A stretch of 64,000 bases of DNA, from assembly GCA_047602305.1 (NCBI GenBank), contig JASGHO010000001.1:3286001-3350000 (forward strand). Direction: 5' to 3'. The position numbers and the translations under genes were made by a program. This stretch comes from Ancrocorticia sp047602305 (GTDB lineage: Bacteria > Actinomycetota > Actinomycetes > Actinomycetales > Actinomycetaceae). Below the pieces are notes generated by a model. It was not told the DNA's origin, made no database searches, and saw only the letters and a list, made by a program, of their open reading frames with translations. Of this stretch, positions 50,955 to 59,940 are shown one piece after another (the stretch's first letter is position 1; every line of letters begins with the position of its first letter).

Positions 50955-51826
50955 TAACGCGATCCCTCGGCCCCGAACTTACCGAAATCAATGACGACGG
51001 GCAGATGAGTCTTGCGCTTGTCCTCGGGCGGCAGTGTCATGTAGTCGCCGTAACCGCGCGTGAGGATCTTGTCGTACTCGTGGGGAAGCTTCAAGGTGAT
51101 GTTCTCGAAAGGGACATCCGTGGTGGGGTAGAGGTCATCGTGGGTCACAGCCCAGGCTAGCGGTGTGCGATCGGTGAAGTCAGCCATGAGATCTGCCTCG
51201 GCGTGCTCGTACCTGCGCGCCGCCTTCTCCCAGCGCCGCTGGAGCGCTCGTGGCTTCACCCGCGCCAGCCGCAAAGTCCAGTAAATAACAAAGGTGGCGC
51301 TGAGGATGACCTTCCGCAGCACCCCGCCCACCTCCAAATAGGGCGCGGGGGTGCCCTGCAGGTAGAGCATGCGGCCCCAGAACCAGGTGGCGCGGCTCTG
51401 GCGCTGATACGCCTTTTTGTCCCGAGGCACGTTGTCCAGCGGGAAAATATCCAGGCCGATGGGCATGCGGTACGGGCTCTTCTTGATGAACTCGGGGATG
51501 AAAAGCGTTCCCTTGAGGATCAGATTGCTGAACATGTTGGGGAAGTCGGCGTGGGTGCGCGAGTTGTGGATCTCGAAATCCTCCCCCAGCACCGCCGGAG
51601 CCTCGGCCAAGAAACGTTCGTAATCGGCGCGAGTCATGCACACGTCGACGTCGTCGTCCCAGGGGATAAAACCCTGGTGGCGTACCGCCCCGATGGCGGT
51701 GCCGCCATAGACAGCGTAAGGGATATCCAGCTTGCGGCACACGCGATCGAACTCCGCCAGGATCGTTGTTTCAAGCTGCTGCAGTGTGCGCAGTACTGCT
51801 GGATCAGTAGGAACCTCGGGGGCCAT
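50954..51826 (-). CDS. licD: LicD-family phosphocholine transferase
   Basis: ATG 51826 (MAPEVPTDPAVLRTLQQ) has GAGGG 7 bases upstream; a GTG at 51838 overlaps that site. The 290-residue nucleotidyltransferase-fold protein has the LicD signature DIPYAVYGGTAIGAVRHQGF followed by IPWDDDVDVCMTRADYERFL, where the Asp residues hold metal. LicD moves phosphocholine from CDP-choline to a sugar of a wall or lipid glycan. Other LicD relatives use different phospho-groups, but the choline kinase and transporter upstream point to choline. A 126-base gap before it contains ATTCGCTACAC twice. Confidence 0.88.
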   Translation of the reverse strand: MAPEVPTDPAVLRTLQQLETTILAEFDRVCRKLDIPYAVYGGTAIGAVRHQGFIPWDDDVDVCMTRADYERFLAEAPAVLGEDFEIHNSRTHADFPNMFSNLILKGTLFIPEFIKKSPYRMPIGLDIFPLDNVPRDKKAYQRQSRATWFWGRMLYLQGTPAPYLEVGGVLRKVILSATFVIYWTLRLARVKPRALQRRWEKAARRYEHAEADLMADFTDRTPLAWAVTHDDLYPTTDVPFENITLKLPHEYDKILTRGYGDYMTLPPEDKRKTHLPVVIDFGKFGAEGSR

Positions 51827-51952
51827 ATTTTCCCTCACATATCTGTCATTCCGGCAGGCTCGAGAGTACCAAAGATTTGCGGGAAGCCGCCCCGAGATTC
51901 GCTACACACCGATTCGCTACACGCCTGTGTGCGCCCAGGCGATTACCCGAAC

Positions 51953-54019
51953 CTAATCGGCGGAGCGAGCCCCTTGCCTGCGGAGCACTTCGAGATGCCG
52001 CTCGTACTGGTCGAGAACGTCCTCCACCAACTGGGTATAGCTGTACCCCATGATGTCGTAGCCGCGTCCGGTGGCACCGAGGTACACCTCCAGGCGCACG
52101 TACTCGTCGTCGCGGTAGGCCGCGCTGCCGCCATAGGTGGGGACAGGCGCCAGGCGCCGCCACACCTGGTAATGGAACGCCTCGCCGGTGGTGTGCTGGG
52201 CGCTGAGTTCGATGTAGCTGTCGCCCGCATCGGTGGTGATCTGCTCCACCCGGGTGGAGATGCCACGTTCGGAGAGTTCCGCGGCGACGTCGTGCAGGGT
52301 GGGGAGCAGGGTCTCCTTCTCGTAGCGGTCCGTGTCCTCCACGCTGGGGAAGTTGAGGGCGCGCGAGAGGCGGGTTTTCCAATCCTGGTTGGAGTCGCGG
52401 CCACCGAACTCTGTTCGTCCCGAGAGCGCCAGGGCCATTGTCTGCGCCTCCACATCCGAGTGGTGGCGTTCCAACAGCAGTGAGCGATACAGGCCAATCA
52501 TCACCAAAACCATGGCGAATCCGAAGGGAAGCCCCATGATCACCGTGGCGCTCTGGAGGGCGCCGATACCGCCCACCATGAGCATGGCGATGGTCAACAG
52601 TCCGGTGGCCACCGCCCAGAACACGCGCAGCGCGGAGCGGGCGTCATCATGCGGGGATGGCAGCTTGGAGGTCAGGTTGGCCATGACCAGCGCCGCAGAA
52701 TCCGCAGACGTGACGTAGAACAGCAGCGCGGTCACCACGGCAAGCCCGGCGATGAAGATGAAGGCCGGGTACTCCTGGAGCAGTCGGTAGAAGCCGCCCT
52801 CGGGGTCCGCGATGGTGTTCTCACCAAATTCGCTGTTTCCACTGCGGATGAGGTCAATCGCGGCGTTGCCGTAGATGGAGATCCACATGAGGATGTACAC
52901 CATCGGGATGAGCAGCGTGCCGCCCACGAACTGGCGAATGGTACGGCCGCGGGAGATCTTGGCGAGGAAGAGTCCCACGAAGGATGCCCAGGCGATCCAC
53001 CAGGCCCAGAAGAACAGGGTCCAGTCCTGCATCCAGCTTCCGGTGTCCTCGAAGGCGAAGGTCTGCATGAACATCCCGGGGAAGAGGCGCACGAAGTCGC
53101 CCACGTTGAGGATGAGGGCGTTGAGGAAGAACTGGGTCTTGCCGGTGACGAGAATCCACAGGGCGAGAACAACGGCCAGGATCACGTTGAGCTCGGAAAG
53201 GCGGCGAATTCCCTTGCCCACTCCCGAGACAGCGGAGAGAGTAGCTACCGTCACGCCAAGCGCCACAACGATCAGCTGGACCAGGATGCTTCGGGGCACT
53301 CCGAAGAGTACTTCGAGGCCCACATTGATGAGAACCACACCAATTCCGAGGGTGGTGGCCACGCCGAAGATGGTGCCGAGAACCGCCGCGACATCAACGG
53401 TGTGGCCGAGCCAGCCATCGACTCGCTTGCCGAAGATCGGGCGCAGCGAGGAGCGGACCGCCAACGGCATCCCCTTGCGGAATGCGAAGTACCCGAGGGC
53501 CAACCCCATGAGTGCATACATGCCCCAGCCGGAGATCCCGTAGTGGAACAGCGTCCACACCGTGGCTTCGCGTGCCGCGTCCACGGTCCCACCTTCGCCA
53601 CTGGGCGGATGCAGGTATTGGGTCACCGGCTCTGCCACGGCGAAGAACATGAGGTCCGTGCCGATACCGGCCGCGAAAAGCATGGATGCCCAGGTGAAGG
53701 TGCTGAACTCGGGCTTGGCATGGTCCGGGCCGAGCTTGATATCGCCGAAGCGGGACAACGCTAGGCACACCACGAAGATGAGGATCACCGCAGCGAGCAG
53801 GATGTAGAACCAGCCAAAGGTTCCGGCACACCATACGACGACGGCGCTCAGCACCGCTTCGGCGTGACGCGGGGCCACCAGCCCCCACGCTGCGATGGCG
53901 AGAACGCCAGCGGCAGAGCTGATGAACACCGCCCAGTTGACGGGGGCTACCGCCTTCTTCTGGGGTAGTGTGGGTGCGGCCTGCTCGGGTGCAGCAGTAG
54001 CGGGACGTGTCGTACTCAT
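51953..54019 (-). CDS. betT: BCCT-family choline/betaine transporter (BetT type)
   Basis: ATG 54019 (MSTTRPATAAPEQAA) has AGAGGAT upstream; the longer frame is an antisense shadow. The 688-residue protein has 12 membrane helices with SRFGDIKLGPDHAKPEFSTF, WTLFHYGISGWGMYALMGLA and TSADSAALVMANL, and a long C-terminal cytoplasmic domain (about 510-688) as in BetT. BCCT carriers take up choline by symport. It lies 16 bases after licCA, where pneumococcus and Haemophilus use LicB instead. The C-terminal domain may sense osmotic state. Confidence 0.93.
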   Translation of the reverse strand: MSTTRPATAAPEQAAPTLPQKKAVAPVNWAVFISSAAGVLAIAAWGLVAPRHAEAVLSAVVVWCAGTFGWFYILLAAVILIFVVCLALSRFGDIKLGPDHAKPEFSTFTWASMLFAAGIGTDLMFFAVAEPVTQYLHPPSGEGGTVDAAREATVWTLFHYGISGWGMYALMGLALGYFAFRKGMPLAVRSSLRPIFGKRVDGWLGHTVDVAAVLGTIFGVATTLGIGVVLINVGLEVLFGVPRSILVQLIVVALGVTVATLSAVSGVGKGIRRLSELNVILAVVLALWILVTGKTQFFLNALILNVGDFVRLFPGMFMQTFAFEDTGSWMQDWTLFFWAWWIAWASFVGLFLAKISRGRTIRQFVGGTLLIPMVYILMWISIYGNAAIDLIRSGNSEFGENTIADPEGGFYRLLQEYPAFIFIAGLAVVTALLFYVTSADSAALVMANLTSKLPSPHDDARSALRVFWAVATGLLTIAMLMVGGIGALQSATVIMGLPFGFAMVLVMIGLYRSLLLERHHSDVEAQTMALALSGRTEFGGRDSNQDWKTRLSRALNFPSVEDTDRYEKETLLPTLHDVAAELSERGISTRVEQITTDAGDSYIELSAQHTTGEAFHYQVWRRLAPVPTYGGSAAYRDDEYVRLEVYLGATGRGYDIMGYSYTQLVEDVLDQYERHLEVLRRQGARSAD

Positions 54020-54035
54020 GTCATCCTCTTTGTTC

Positions 54036-55832
54036 TCAGCGGGTGGGGATGGCGGCGTTTTCGTACCAGCCCAGGACGGTGTCCACGTAGTCGACGGCGT
54101 GGCGATAGTAGACGAATAGCAACTCGCCGACGTTGTCTCCAGCAGCTTCTTTTGCCAGCGACCAGACGTACCAGCACCAGCCGGCGAAGACGATGTAGGA
54201 GTAGAAGTGGCGCTTCTCCTCGGCGCTGGGTTCGCGGCCGAAGTAGTGGTGGAGCGCCGCTTCGGTCTGCCCGGGGGTGAGTTCCGCGCACACCGTGAAG
54301 GTGCCGAAATCGTTGGCGACATCCGACATCCCGGCGTACTCCCAATCGATGAGGTTGAGATGGTCGGACTCATCAATGAGGAAGTTGGGCGGGTAGAAAT
54401 CGTTGTGGCTGGGCACGATGGGGAACCCGTCCGCATCGGCACACGCCTTGAGGCGCAGCACCTTCTCGCGGAGCTCGTCGTAGCCGGGGACTTCAATGGG
54501 GCCATGCTGGCGCAGCAGCTTCTCGTAACCGAGTCCCGCCTCGATGAAATCGAAGCTGCGGGTGAAAATCTGGCCGGAGTCGTGGAGCTTGCGGGCCATA
54601 CGCATGGCCCGCTTGAGCTCGGCCGGGTTATGCGGGTCAAGATTGCGCGCGTCGGGTATGAAACGGGAGATCTTCCATCCGCGGCGCGGATCACCGGCGA
54701 GGAATGTGTTGTCCAGTTTGAGGTCTCGCGCGAGTTCGAGGGCGGCGAACTCTGCTACGCGATCGACGAGGTTCTCGGTACCCGCGCCGGGGTGGCGGTA
54801 CACGTATTCGTCGTCGCCAACGGTGAAGTGGCACGAGAGGTTCGTGAGCCCCTGCTTGAGAGGGTAGAAACTGTGAACCTCGGACTTTTCGCAGCCAAGC
54901 ACGGCGACGATGTTGTCAAAGACCTCCGAGTCCACGTTCTCGATGAACGAGGGGTCGAAGCTGCGCAGTTCCTCGAGTGAATCGAACTCATTGATGACGC
55001 CAGCCGGGTAGCCGCGCATCACCATGTCCAGATCCTTGATGTGGTCCAGATAAATCGATTCCCACAGTTTCCCCACCGTCGCGGGACGATGATAGACCCG
55101 TTCGAGAATCGCCCGGAACTTGGCGGAGAAGGTCTCGTCGAAGAAGACGTGGCCGAGCATCACCCAGGAGTTTGCCCCGCCAACCGTGAAGTCGGTAATG
55201 CGTCCGCCGGAGCCGGTGGTGATACACCATTCGTCCGTCTCGCCCTCGATGAACTGGGCGGAGTAGTAGGACTGATAGACGTAGGGCTCGAAGGGGTTGA
55301 CTGAGAAGTAGTTGTCGGACGAGCAGATGAAGGTACGTGCGAGCCTTTCGCGCACAACCCACAGCGTTCCGTTGTTGTTGCGCGTCGAGTATTCTTCGTT
55401 GACGACGATTTTCACGCCAAACTTCTTGCGCAGGTAAAAGAAGTATTCCTTCTTGTAGCCGACGACGACGGTGATATCGCTGATTCCGGCTTCCAGTAGT
55501 TGACGGATCTGGCGTTCGATGAGAATCTCGCCGCGCACCCGGAGAATGCCCTTGGGCTTTTCGTAGGAGATGGGGGCGAAGCGCTGGGAGAGTCCGGCGG
55601 CCATGATGATGGCATTGTCTACCCGGTAGGGCTCCAGGGCTGCTGTCCCGGCCTCGGTGAGTGTGCGCTCGCTGATGTACCCGGCTTCTTCACACTCACG
55701 GACGGTCGTGTTGATGGTGCCCAACGAGAGCTCAGTCAATGCCGCCAACTTGCGCTGAGAAAGACGCCCTCGTGAACGTAGGGCATTCAAGACCGCAAAT
55801 TCGTTGCGAGAGAGCACGATGCTTTCCTCCAT
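54036..55832 (-). CDS. licCA: Fusion of winged helix, phosphocholine cytidylyltransferase (LicC) and choline kinase (LicA)
   Basis: The 598-residue chain (ATG 55832; GTG 55892 or ATG 55880 also possible) has a winged helix at about 5-60 (RGRLSQRKLAALTELSLGT), then a LicC-type nucleotidyltransferase at about 70-290 (AIIMAAGLSQRFAPISYEKP), then a LicA-type kinase at about 310-598 with the Brenner-type motif VPSHNDFYPPNFLID and LIDWEYAGMSDVANDFG. It would make CDP-choline from choline, CTP and ATP. The DNA-binding part may let the enzyme control its own operon. It starts the licCA-betT-licD-flippase-GT4 unit. Confidence 0.9.
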   Translation of the reverse strand: MEESIVLSRNEFAVLNALRSRGRLSQRKLAALTELSLGTINTTVRECEEAGYISERTLTEAGTAALEPYRVDNAIIMAAGLSQRFAPISYEKPKGILRVRGEILIERQIRQLLEAGISDITVVVGYKKEYFFYLRKKFGVKIVVNEEYSTRNNNGTLWVVRERLARTFICSSDNYFSVNPFEPYVYQSYYSAQFIEGETDEWCITTGSGGRITDFTVGGANSWVMLGHVFFDETFSAKFRAILERVYHRPATVGKLWESIYLDHIKDLDMVMRGYPAGVINEFDSLEELRSFDPSFIENVDSEVFDNIVAVLGCEKSEVHSFYPLKQGLTNLSCHFTVGDDEYVYRHPGAGTENLVDRVAEFAALELARDLKLDNTFLAGDPRRGWKISRFIPDARNLDPHNPAELKRAMRMARKLHDSGQIFTRSFDFIEAGLGYEKLLRQHGPIEVPGYDELREKVLRLKACADADGFPIVPSHNDFYPPNFLIDESDHLNLIDWEYAGMSDVANDFGTFTVCAELTPGQTEAALHHYFGREPSAEEKRHFYSYIVFAGWCWYVWSLAKEAAGDNVGELLFVYYRHAVDYVDTVLGWYENAAIPTR

Positions 55833-55836
55833 CTGG

Positions 55837-55872
55837 TGTTCAATATCAGTTAGTCTAGCTCGATACTGAACA
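55837..55872. promoter_or_regulatory. Inverted repeat at the licCA start, candidate operator
   Basis: TGTTCAATATC (55837-55847) and GATACTGAACA (55862-55872) are inverted with one mismatch and 14 bases between them. They lie just before the chosen start of a protein with its own winged helix, and over its likely promoter (GATATT or TAGACT on the minus strand). No ribosome site is visible before ATG 55832. Confidence 0.45.
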
Positions 55873-55917
55873 TCAGGCATGGAGGAGGCCACTATGTGGT
55901 GAAGGTCCCGTGAATGA

Positions 55918-57534
55918 TTAGGTGGAAGCGGGTGCTGCTGCGTTCGTCTGTTCTACCGGCTCTTCGTCGGCAACCGGCTCGGCCTGTTCTACCGGCTCTT
56001 CTTCGGCGGCCTGTTCGGCCTGTTCCTCAGCGCGCTGGCGGGCATCTACTGAACGAATGGTCACCAGGACGATCGACACCACGCCGATAAGCATGGCGAG
56101 AGAGCCGAGAGCCCACAATGTTGCGGGCGACACGGGCCATGGCCACCAGACAGGATCAGAGAACTCGATAATGGTGGGATCCGTGATACCGGCTGAGTAA
56201 CGGCGAATGACCTGGCGCAGCGCCATTGAGTTGGCCCACCCAACGATGATGATGAGAAGAGCAAGCTGACCGGGGGAGCGGAAGAAAATCTTCTGGTCGC
56301 GCCGGGTCAACCAGATGAGTAGCGCCACCGCGAGCAGGGGAAGCATGTACCTGCCCTGGTAGAAGACGACCGGCTGGACCTGGCGGAGGGTCAGGCTCAC
56401 AGCGGGAATACCGAAAAGAGCGCCAATCATGACCGTGGTGGCGAGGATCTTTCGGACGTGGAGCTTCTCGGCCGCCACGAACACTACTCCGCCGACCACG
56501 AAGACCATGGCGAGAGTGGACCAGCCAAGGAGGGGAACGTCAAACCAGCCCGGCCCCCATCGCAGCCCCCACCACGAGGCGATGTGCTCGGGCAGGCTCT
56601 GCAGGTTGAGAACGAAGATGCGCCAGGTCTCCAGTTTCGGGTAGGTGGGCCAGCCGCCATCGGCGGTTAGGTTCGCAGTTTGTCCCGTCGAGGAGAGGAT
56701 CACCAATCCAAGCGCCGCCATGGCGAGGGACAGGACAAGAGTCGGGAGGCGATCACGGGTGATCTTGATGAAGAACCACATCGCCAAGGAGATGACGAAC
56801 AGGTAGAACGCGGAATCCGTGCGGCTGGTGACGGCCAAGCCCGCGCCCAGTGTCATCGTGGCCAGCAATGCCCACCGCCGCCACCCTCTCGCCTCGGTGG
56901 AAGCCAAGAGTGACGCAGCATAGATGAGGCATCCCGACAACGCCCACGAGGTGGGATTGTTTGATGCGATGAAATAGACGCCCATCGGCACCCAGGCGGT
57001 GAAGGACGCAACGAAGAGGGGGTGGCGGATATGAGGAGCCGCCAGCGCACCCACCAAGAAAAGTCCCCCAAGCCCAATGAATACATTGAGGAGGCGCATC
57101 ATCACGACGGATTGGTAGACGTCCTCACCGACGAGCAGATGGTGGAGCTGATAGTAGCCCCAGGGGTAGCCGCCGTCGTCAAAACGCTCAGTGGGAACCA
57201 CCTTGTCATCTGGGGTGCTGAGCGAGCAGGAGGCATCCTTTTCCGGTTTGAAGGCGATGCACTCCTTTGAATCCGGAATAACCTCCGGAACTTCCACCGA
57301 GGAGATTACGCCATCCTTGACCTGAAAGTTACAGCCGGACTCGTCGATTGGTCGGGGGCACCAGATGCTGCCGAGGTGGTAATCGTCATCGGGAGAACCG
57401 GCGATGGGTGAGGACGCGGCCCACGCCGCGAAACCGATAAAGATCCCAAGCATGCCAATGATGGCAAGAATCGCGGAGAGGATTCTGGCGCGTTTGTCCG
57501 TCGGCTGGGATGTTGGGGTTCTCATGGGGTACAT
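55918..57534 (-). CDS. DUF2142 family membrane protein
   Basis: The 538-residue protein has an N-terminal membrane helix, the extracellular motif SPIAGSPDDDYHLGSIWC, and about ten further helices (VVMMRLLNVFIGLGGLFLVG to LWALGSLAMLIGVVSIVLV). It ends with an EQAEQAAEEEPVEQAEPVA repeat tail. It starts 1 base after a related gene, and the pair was probably made by duplication. DUF2142 proteins resemble GT-C enzymes that use polyprenyl-phosphate sugars outside the membrane. The gene faces away from licCA, whose start is 86 bases away. Confidence 0.82.
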   Translation of the reverse strand: MYPMRTPTSQPTDKRARILSAILAIIGMLGIFIGFAAWAASSPIAGSPDDDYHLGSIWCPRPIDESGCNFQVKDGVISSVEVPEVIPDSKECIAFKPEKDASCSLSTPDDKVVPTERFDDGGYPWGYYQLHHLLVGEDVYQSVVMMRLLNVFIGLGGLFLVGALAAPHIRHPLFVASFTAWVPMGVYFIASNNPTSWALSGCLIYAASLLASTEARGWRRWALLATMTLGAGLAVTSRTDSAFYLFVISLAMWFFIKITRDRLPTLVLSLAMAALGLVILSSTGQTANLTADGGWPTYPKLETWRIFVLNLQSLPEHIASWWGLRWGPGWFDVPLLGWSTLAMVFVVGGVVFVAAEKLHVRKILATTVMIGALFGIPAVSLTLRQVQPVVFYQGRYMLPLLAVALLIWLTRRDQKIFFRSPGQLALLIIIVGWANSMALRQVIRRYSAGITDPTIIEFSDPVWWPWPVSPATLWALGSLAMLIGVVSIVLVTIRSVDARQRAEEQAEQAAEEEPVEQAEPVADEEPVEQTNAAAPAST

Positions 57535-57535
57535 G

Positions 57536-59185
57536 CTACTGGACCACGCTCGCAGAATTGGGCGTGCTGAACGGTATTACCAGGGACTCCCCGCGGTTCG
57601 GGGAGTGAATCGCAGGGTGAGCGAATCTCCATGCCACTATCGCGATCACCAGTGTAAAGGCAAGGGTGCCGGCGGCCCAGATCGTCATCGGTGCGGGAAT
57701 GCTACCCTCCCACCACCATGAGGCGTTGTGTCCGAGGTTGATGGCTTGCGAATCTGCTCCGTGCGTGTAGCGGCGCATGTTGATGAAAAGGGCAACGGAG
57801 TTGGCGGCCACGATGGCGACGGCGCAGATGTGCCGTTGGTTGCGCGTGAAAGGGAGAGGGCGGGCCAGGTCGCCACCGATTTCGCCACCGATGTTGCGCC
57901 CGCTTCCGTTCCCCACGCCGCGGAGTCCGTTTCCCGTGCCAGTACTACCGGGTCCGCCGGGCGCACGAAGCAGTGCAAACGTCACAAAGATGGTGAGCAA
58001 CGGAAGGATGTAGCGCGGCTGCACCCACTGGCCGGTATGCACGCCCCACGATTGAATGATGTAGAGGGGAATGACCCACAGCGCGGCAAAAGCTGCGCTC
58101 ACAACAAAGAGCTTGCGCCCCGTAGCTGACGCGACACCGCCGAGTACTGCGGTTGCACACACCAGAAGCATGGCCATCCATACTATTGCGGGCATCGAGG
58201 TATCCAACCATCCGAGGCCCCATTGTTCTATCGGGCTCGGGGCACCGAGGGCTCCCGCCCACATGACCGGGAGGGCAAGCAGGTTGTCGAGTAGGAGACC
58301 GCCGCTCCCGGATCCGGACGTTGTCGCGAGCGCGCTCGCGGACTGTTGGGTACTGAGCACGAAATAACTGGAGAGAAGCGCGAGGGCGAGGGGCCACAGG
58401 GCGCTCACCCAGAAGGAGCGCTCGCGCCTGGCGAAGAGAATGATCGCCGCGATGATGGTGAGGATGACGTACAAGGCGGCGTCCGAGCGGGCGCCGCCGC
58501 CCATGAGCGTGGCGAGCAATGCAAGTGCCGCGAGCCCCTGGCGTCGTCGCCCCTCGGTCTCGAAGTAGCCGACCACAGCGAGGGGAACAGTACAGCCGGC
58601 GATGAGCGCCCAGGAGCTGGGATTTGCGGAGGCGAGAAGGAAGGCGCCCACCGGAATCATGGTCACTGCGCTGGCCGTGATGAGTGTGGGGCGCCGGTGT
58701 GCGGGGAGAAGCGCGCACAGTGCCGTCATCATCGCGACGTAGGCAAACGAGTTGACGAGGCGAATGGTGATGACGGACCAGGTGATGTTCTGGGAGGCGA
58801 ACACGCTCATGGCTGTGTAGTAGAGGGGCGGGTAGAGCCCGGATTCCGTCCCGAAGTTTCCGCGTTCGGTACGGGTCAACGCGTGTAATGGGTCGGTGAG
58901 GGCGTCAGTGCCGCATTTTCCGGTGGCGTTGGGTTTGTGTGCGTAACACTTGGTGGCGACGAGCGCTGCGGGAACCAGTCGCTCGTTCGCGGACTCGGTG
59001 TATTCGCAGAGGCCGTCGCGCTCTCCCTGGGCGCACCAGATGCTCACGTGGTGAAAGTCGTCGTCGGGGCTGGAGCCCACGGGCGACGAAACGGCCCAGC
59101 ATGCCAGCGCTGTGAAGGCCAGCAACGGAACAATGAGGAAGGGCCAGGAGATGCGCGCAGTGCGAGGTGATCCGGCGATAGACAT
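57536..59185 (-). CDS. DUF2142 family membrane protein
   Basis: The 549-residue protein has the same plan as its downstream neighbour: membrane helix, SPVGSSPDDDFHHVSIWC, a Cys-rich extracellular segment, LYPPLYYTAMSVF and about ten helices. A Gly/Arg-rich insert (GNGLRGVGNGSGRNIGGEIG) lies in a loop near the end. The two are coupled by a 1-base gap. Together with 28344-30683 there are three members in the window. They may add sugars to wall glycans using lipid-linked donors, but no activity is established. Confidence 0.82.
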   Translation of the reverse strand: MSIAGSPRTARISWPFLIVPLLAFTALACWAVSSPVGSSPDDDFHHVSIWCAQGERDGLCEYTESANERLVPAALVATKCYAHKPNATGKCGTDALTDPLHALTRTERGNFGTESGLYPPLYYTAMSVFASQNITWSVITIRLVNSFAYVAMMTALCALLPAHRRPTLITASAVTMIPVGAFLLASANPSSWALIAGCTVPLAVVGYFETEGRRRQGLAALALLATLMGGGARSDAALYVILTIIAAIILFARRERSFWVSALWPLALALLSSYFVLSTQQSASALATTSGSGSGGLLLDNLLALPVMWAGALGAPSPIEQWGLGWLDTSMPAIVWMAMLLVCATAVLGGVASATGRKLFVVSAAFAALWVIPLYIIQSWGVHTGQWVQPRYILPLLTIFVTFALLRAPGGPGSTGTGNGLRGVGNGSGRNIGGEIGGDLARPLPFTRNQRHICAVAIVAANSVALFINMRRYTHGADSQAINLGHNASWWWEGSIPAPMTIWAAGTLAFTLVIAIVAWRFAHPAIHSPNRGESLVIPFSTPNSASVVQ

Positions 59186-59940
59186 CGGATAAGTCTAGCA
59201 ATGACGCCGTTTTATTTCGGATGGGACGACGACGGCGTCCGCCCACTTCCGATATAACTATTCGGTTACGGCTTTGTAACGATTTGTGTAGCTAATTTCT
59301 GAACTTTTATGTTCGGAATTTACGTCCTAAATGGTGCTAATTGTTAGCTCAAATAACGCACTTTTACGCATGTGTCGAGGCGCTTGGTCTCATTAGTGTA
59401 ACGACGATCATTGATGTCTTTTGTAACGCGGGGTCCTTGCCGTGCCTCACGAGCCGATCCTTGGCTGATTTGGTGGTCACTATTTGGCGAGATGTGGGTA
59501 AAAAATGTGATGCCCAACACTGTCGGGTGTGGTGGTCCAGTGGTTTGAGTGGTTGATGTGGAGGTGGTGTTGCGGTTGGGGTGGCGGCTTTGCCGGTCGG
59601 GAAGTGCGGTACTGCATAGGTGTTGAGCAGGTGGTTTACTTCGTCGATGTGCGCCCCTGGGGTGAAATTCCCACCTTCCTTGCGGGCGGCTCATTGCGAG
59701 CACCGGTGACTGCTGCCAACCACTGTGAAATGTCTGGGACTTGTGTACCGTGTTGCGCCTCGCGCTGGTTCGTGTAACGTTTTGGTAACGCCGAACGGTC
59801 TGGAACCCACTGGATGTGGCCTGCGTCTCGCAGGGCATTGTTTGACTTACATCGCATTTTCAAATGTAACAGGTTGGTAACGTGGTAGGGTCCCGGACAG
59901 AAGCTCATCGAACCGCTCGATGATGACGAAGGGAAACGGT
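59186..59940. other. Long AT-richer region before the choline-binding protein
   Basis: This 755-base region has several GTAACG motifs (near 59275, 59397 and 59423, then the two pairs described separately). Lower GC and the lack of coding bias argue against genes here; the frame at 59529-59777 has no ribosome site and odd composition. TAGGGT (59886-59891) is a possible -10 for the choline-binding protein. The minus-strand promoter of the DUF2142 pair should lie near its left end. Confidence 0.45.
59774..59882 (+). promoter_or_regulatory. Two MtrA-box-like direct repeats upstream of the choline-binding protein
   Basis: GTAACG (59774-59779) and GTAACG (59785-59790) are 11 bases apart, and so are GTAACA (59866-59871) and GTAACG (59877-59882). 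Paired GTAAC half-sites of this kind are bound by MtrA in other actinobacteria, where targets include NlpC/P60 wall hydrolases. The second pair sits directly at the likely promoter. Confidence 0.5.

Noticed and set aside
54020..54694. N-terminal extension of the BCCT transporter
   Set aside because: It lies inside licCA in another frame, and a proper ribosome site precedes ATG 54019.
59529..59777. 82-residue ORF in the long spacer before the choline-binding protein
   Set aside because: No ribosome site, Trp/Cys-rich random-looking sequence, and the space holds regulator-like motifs.
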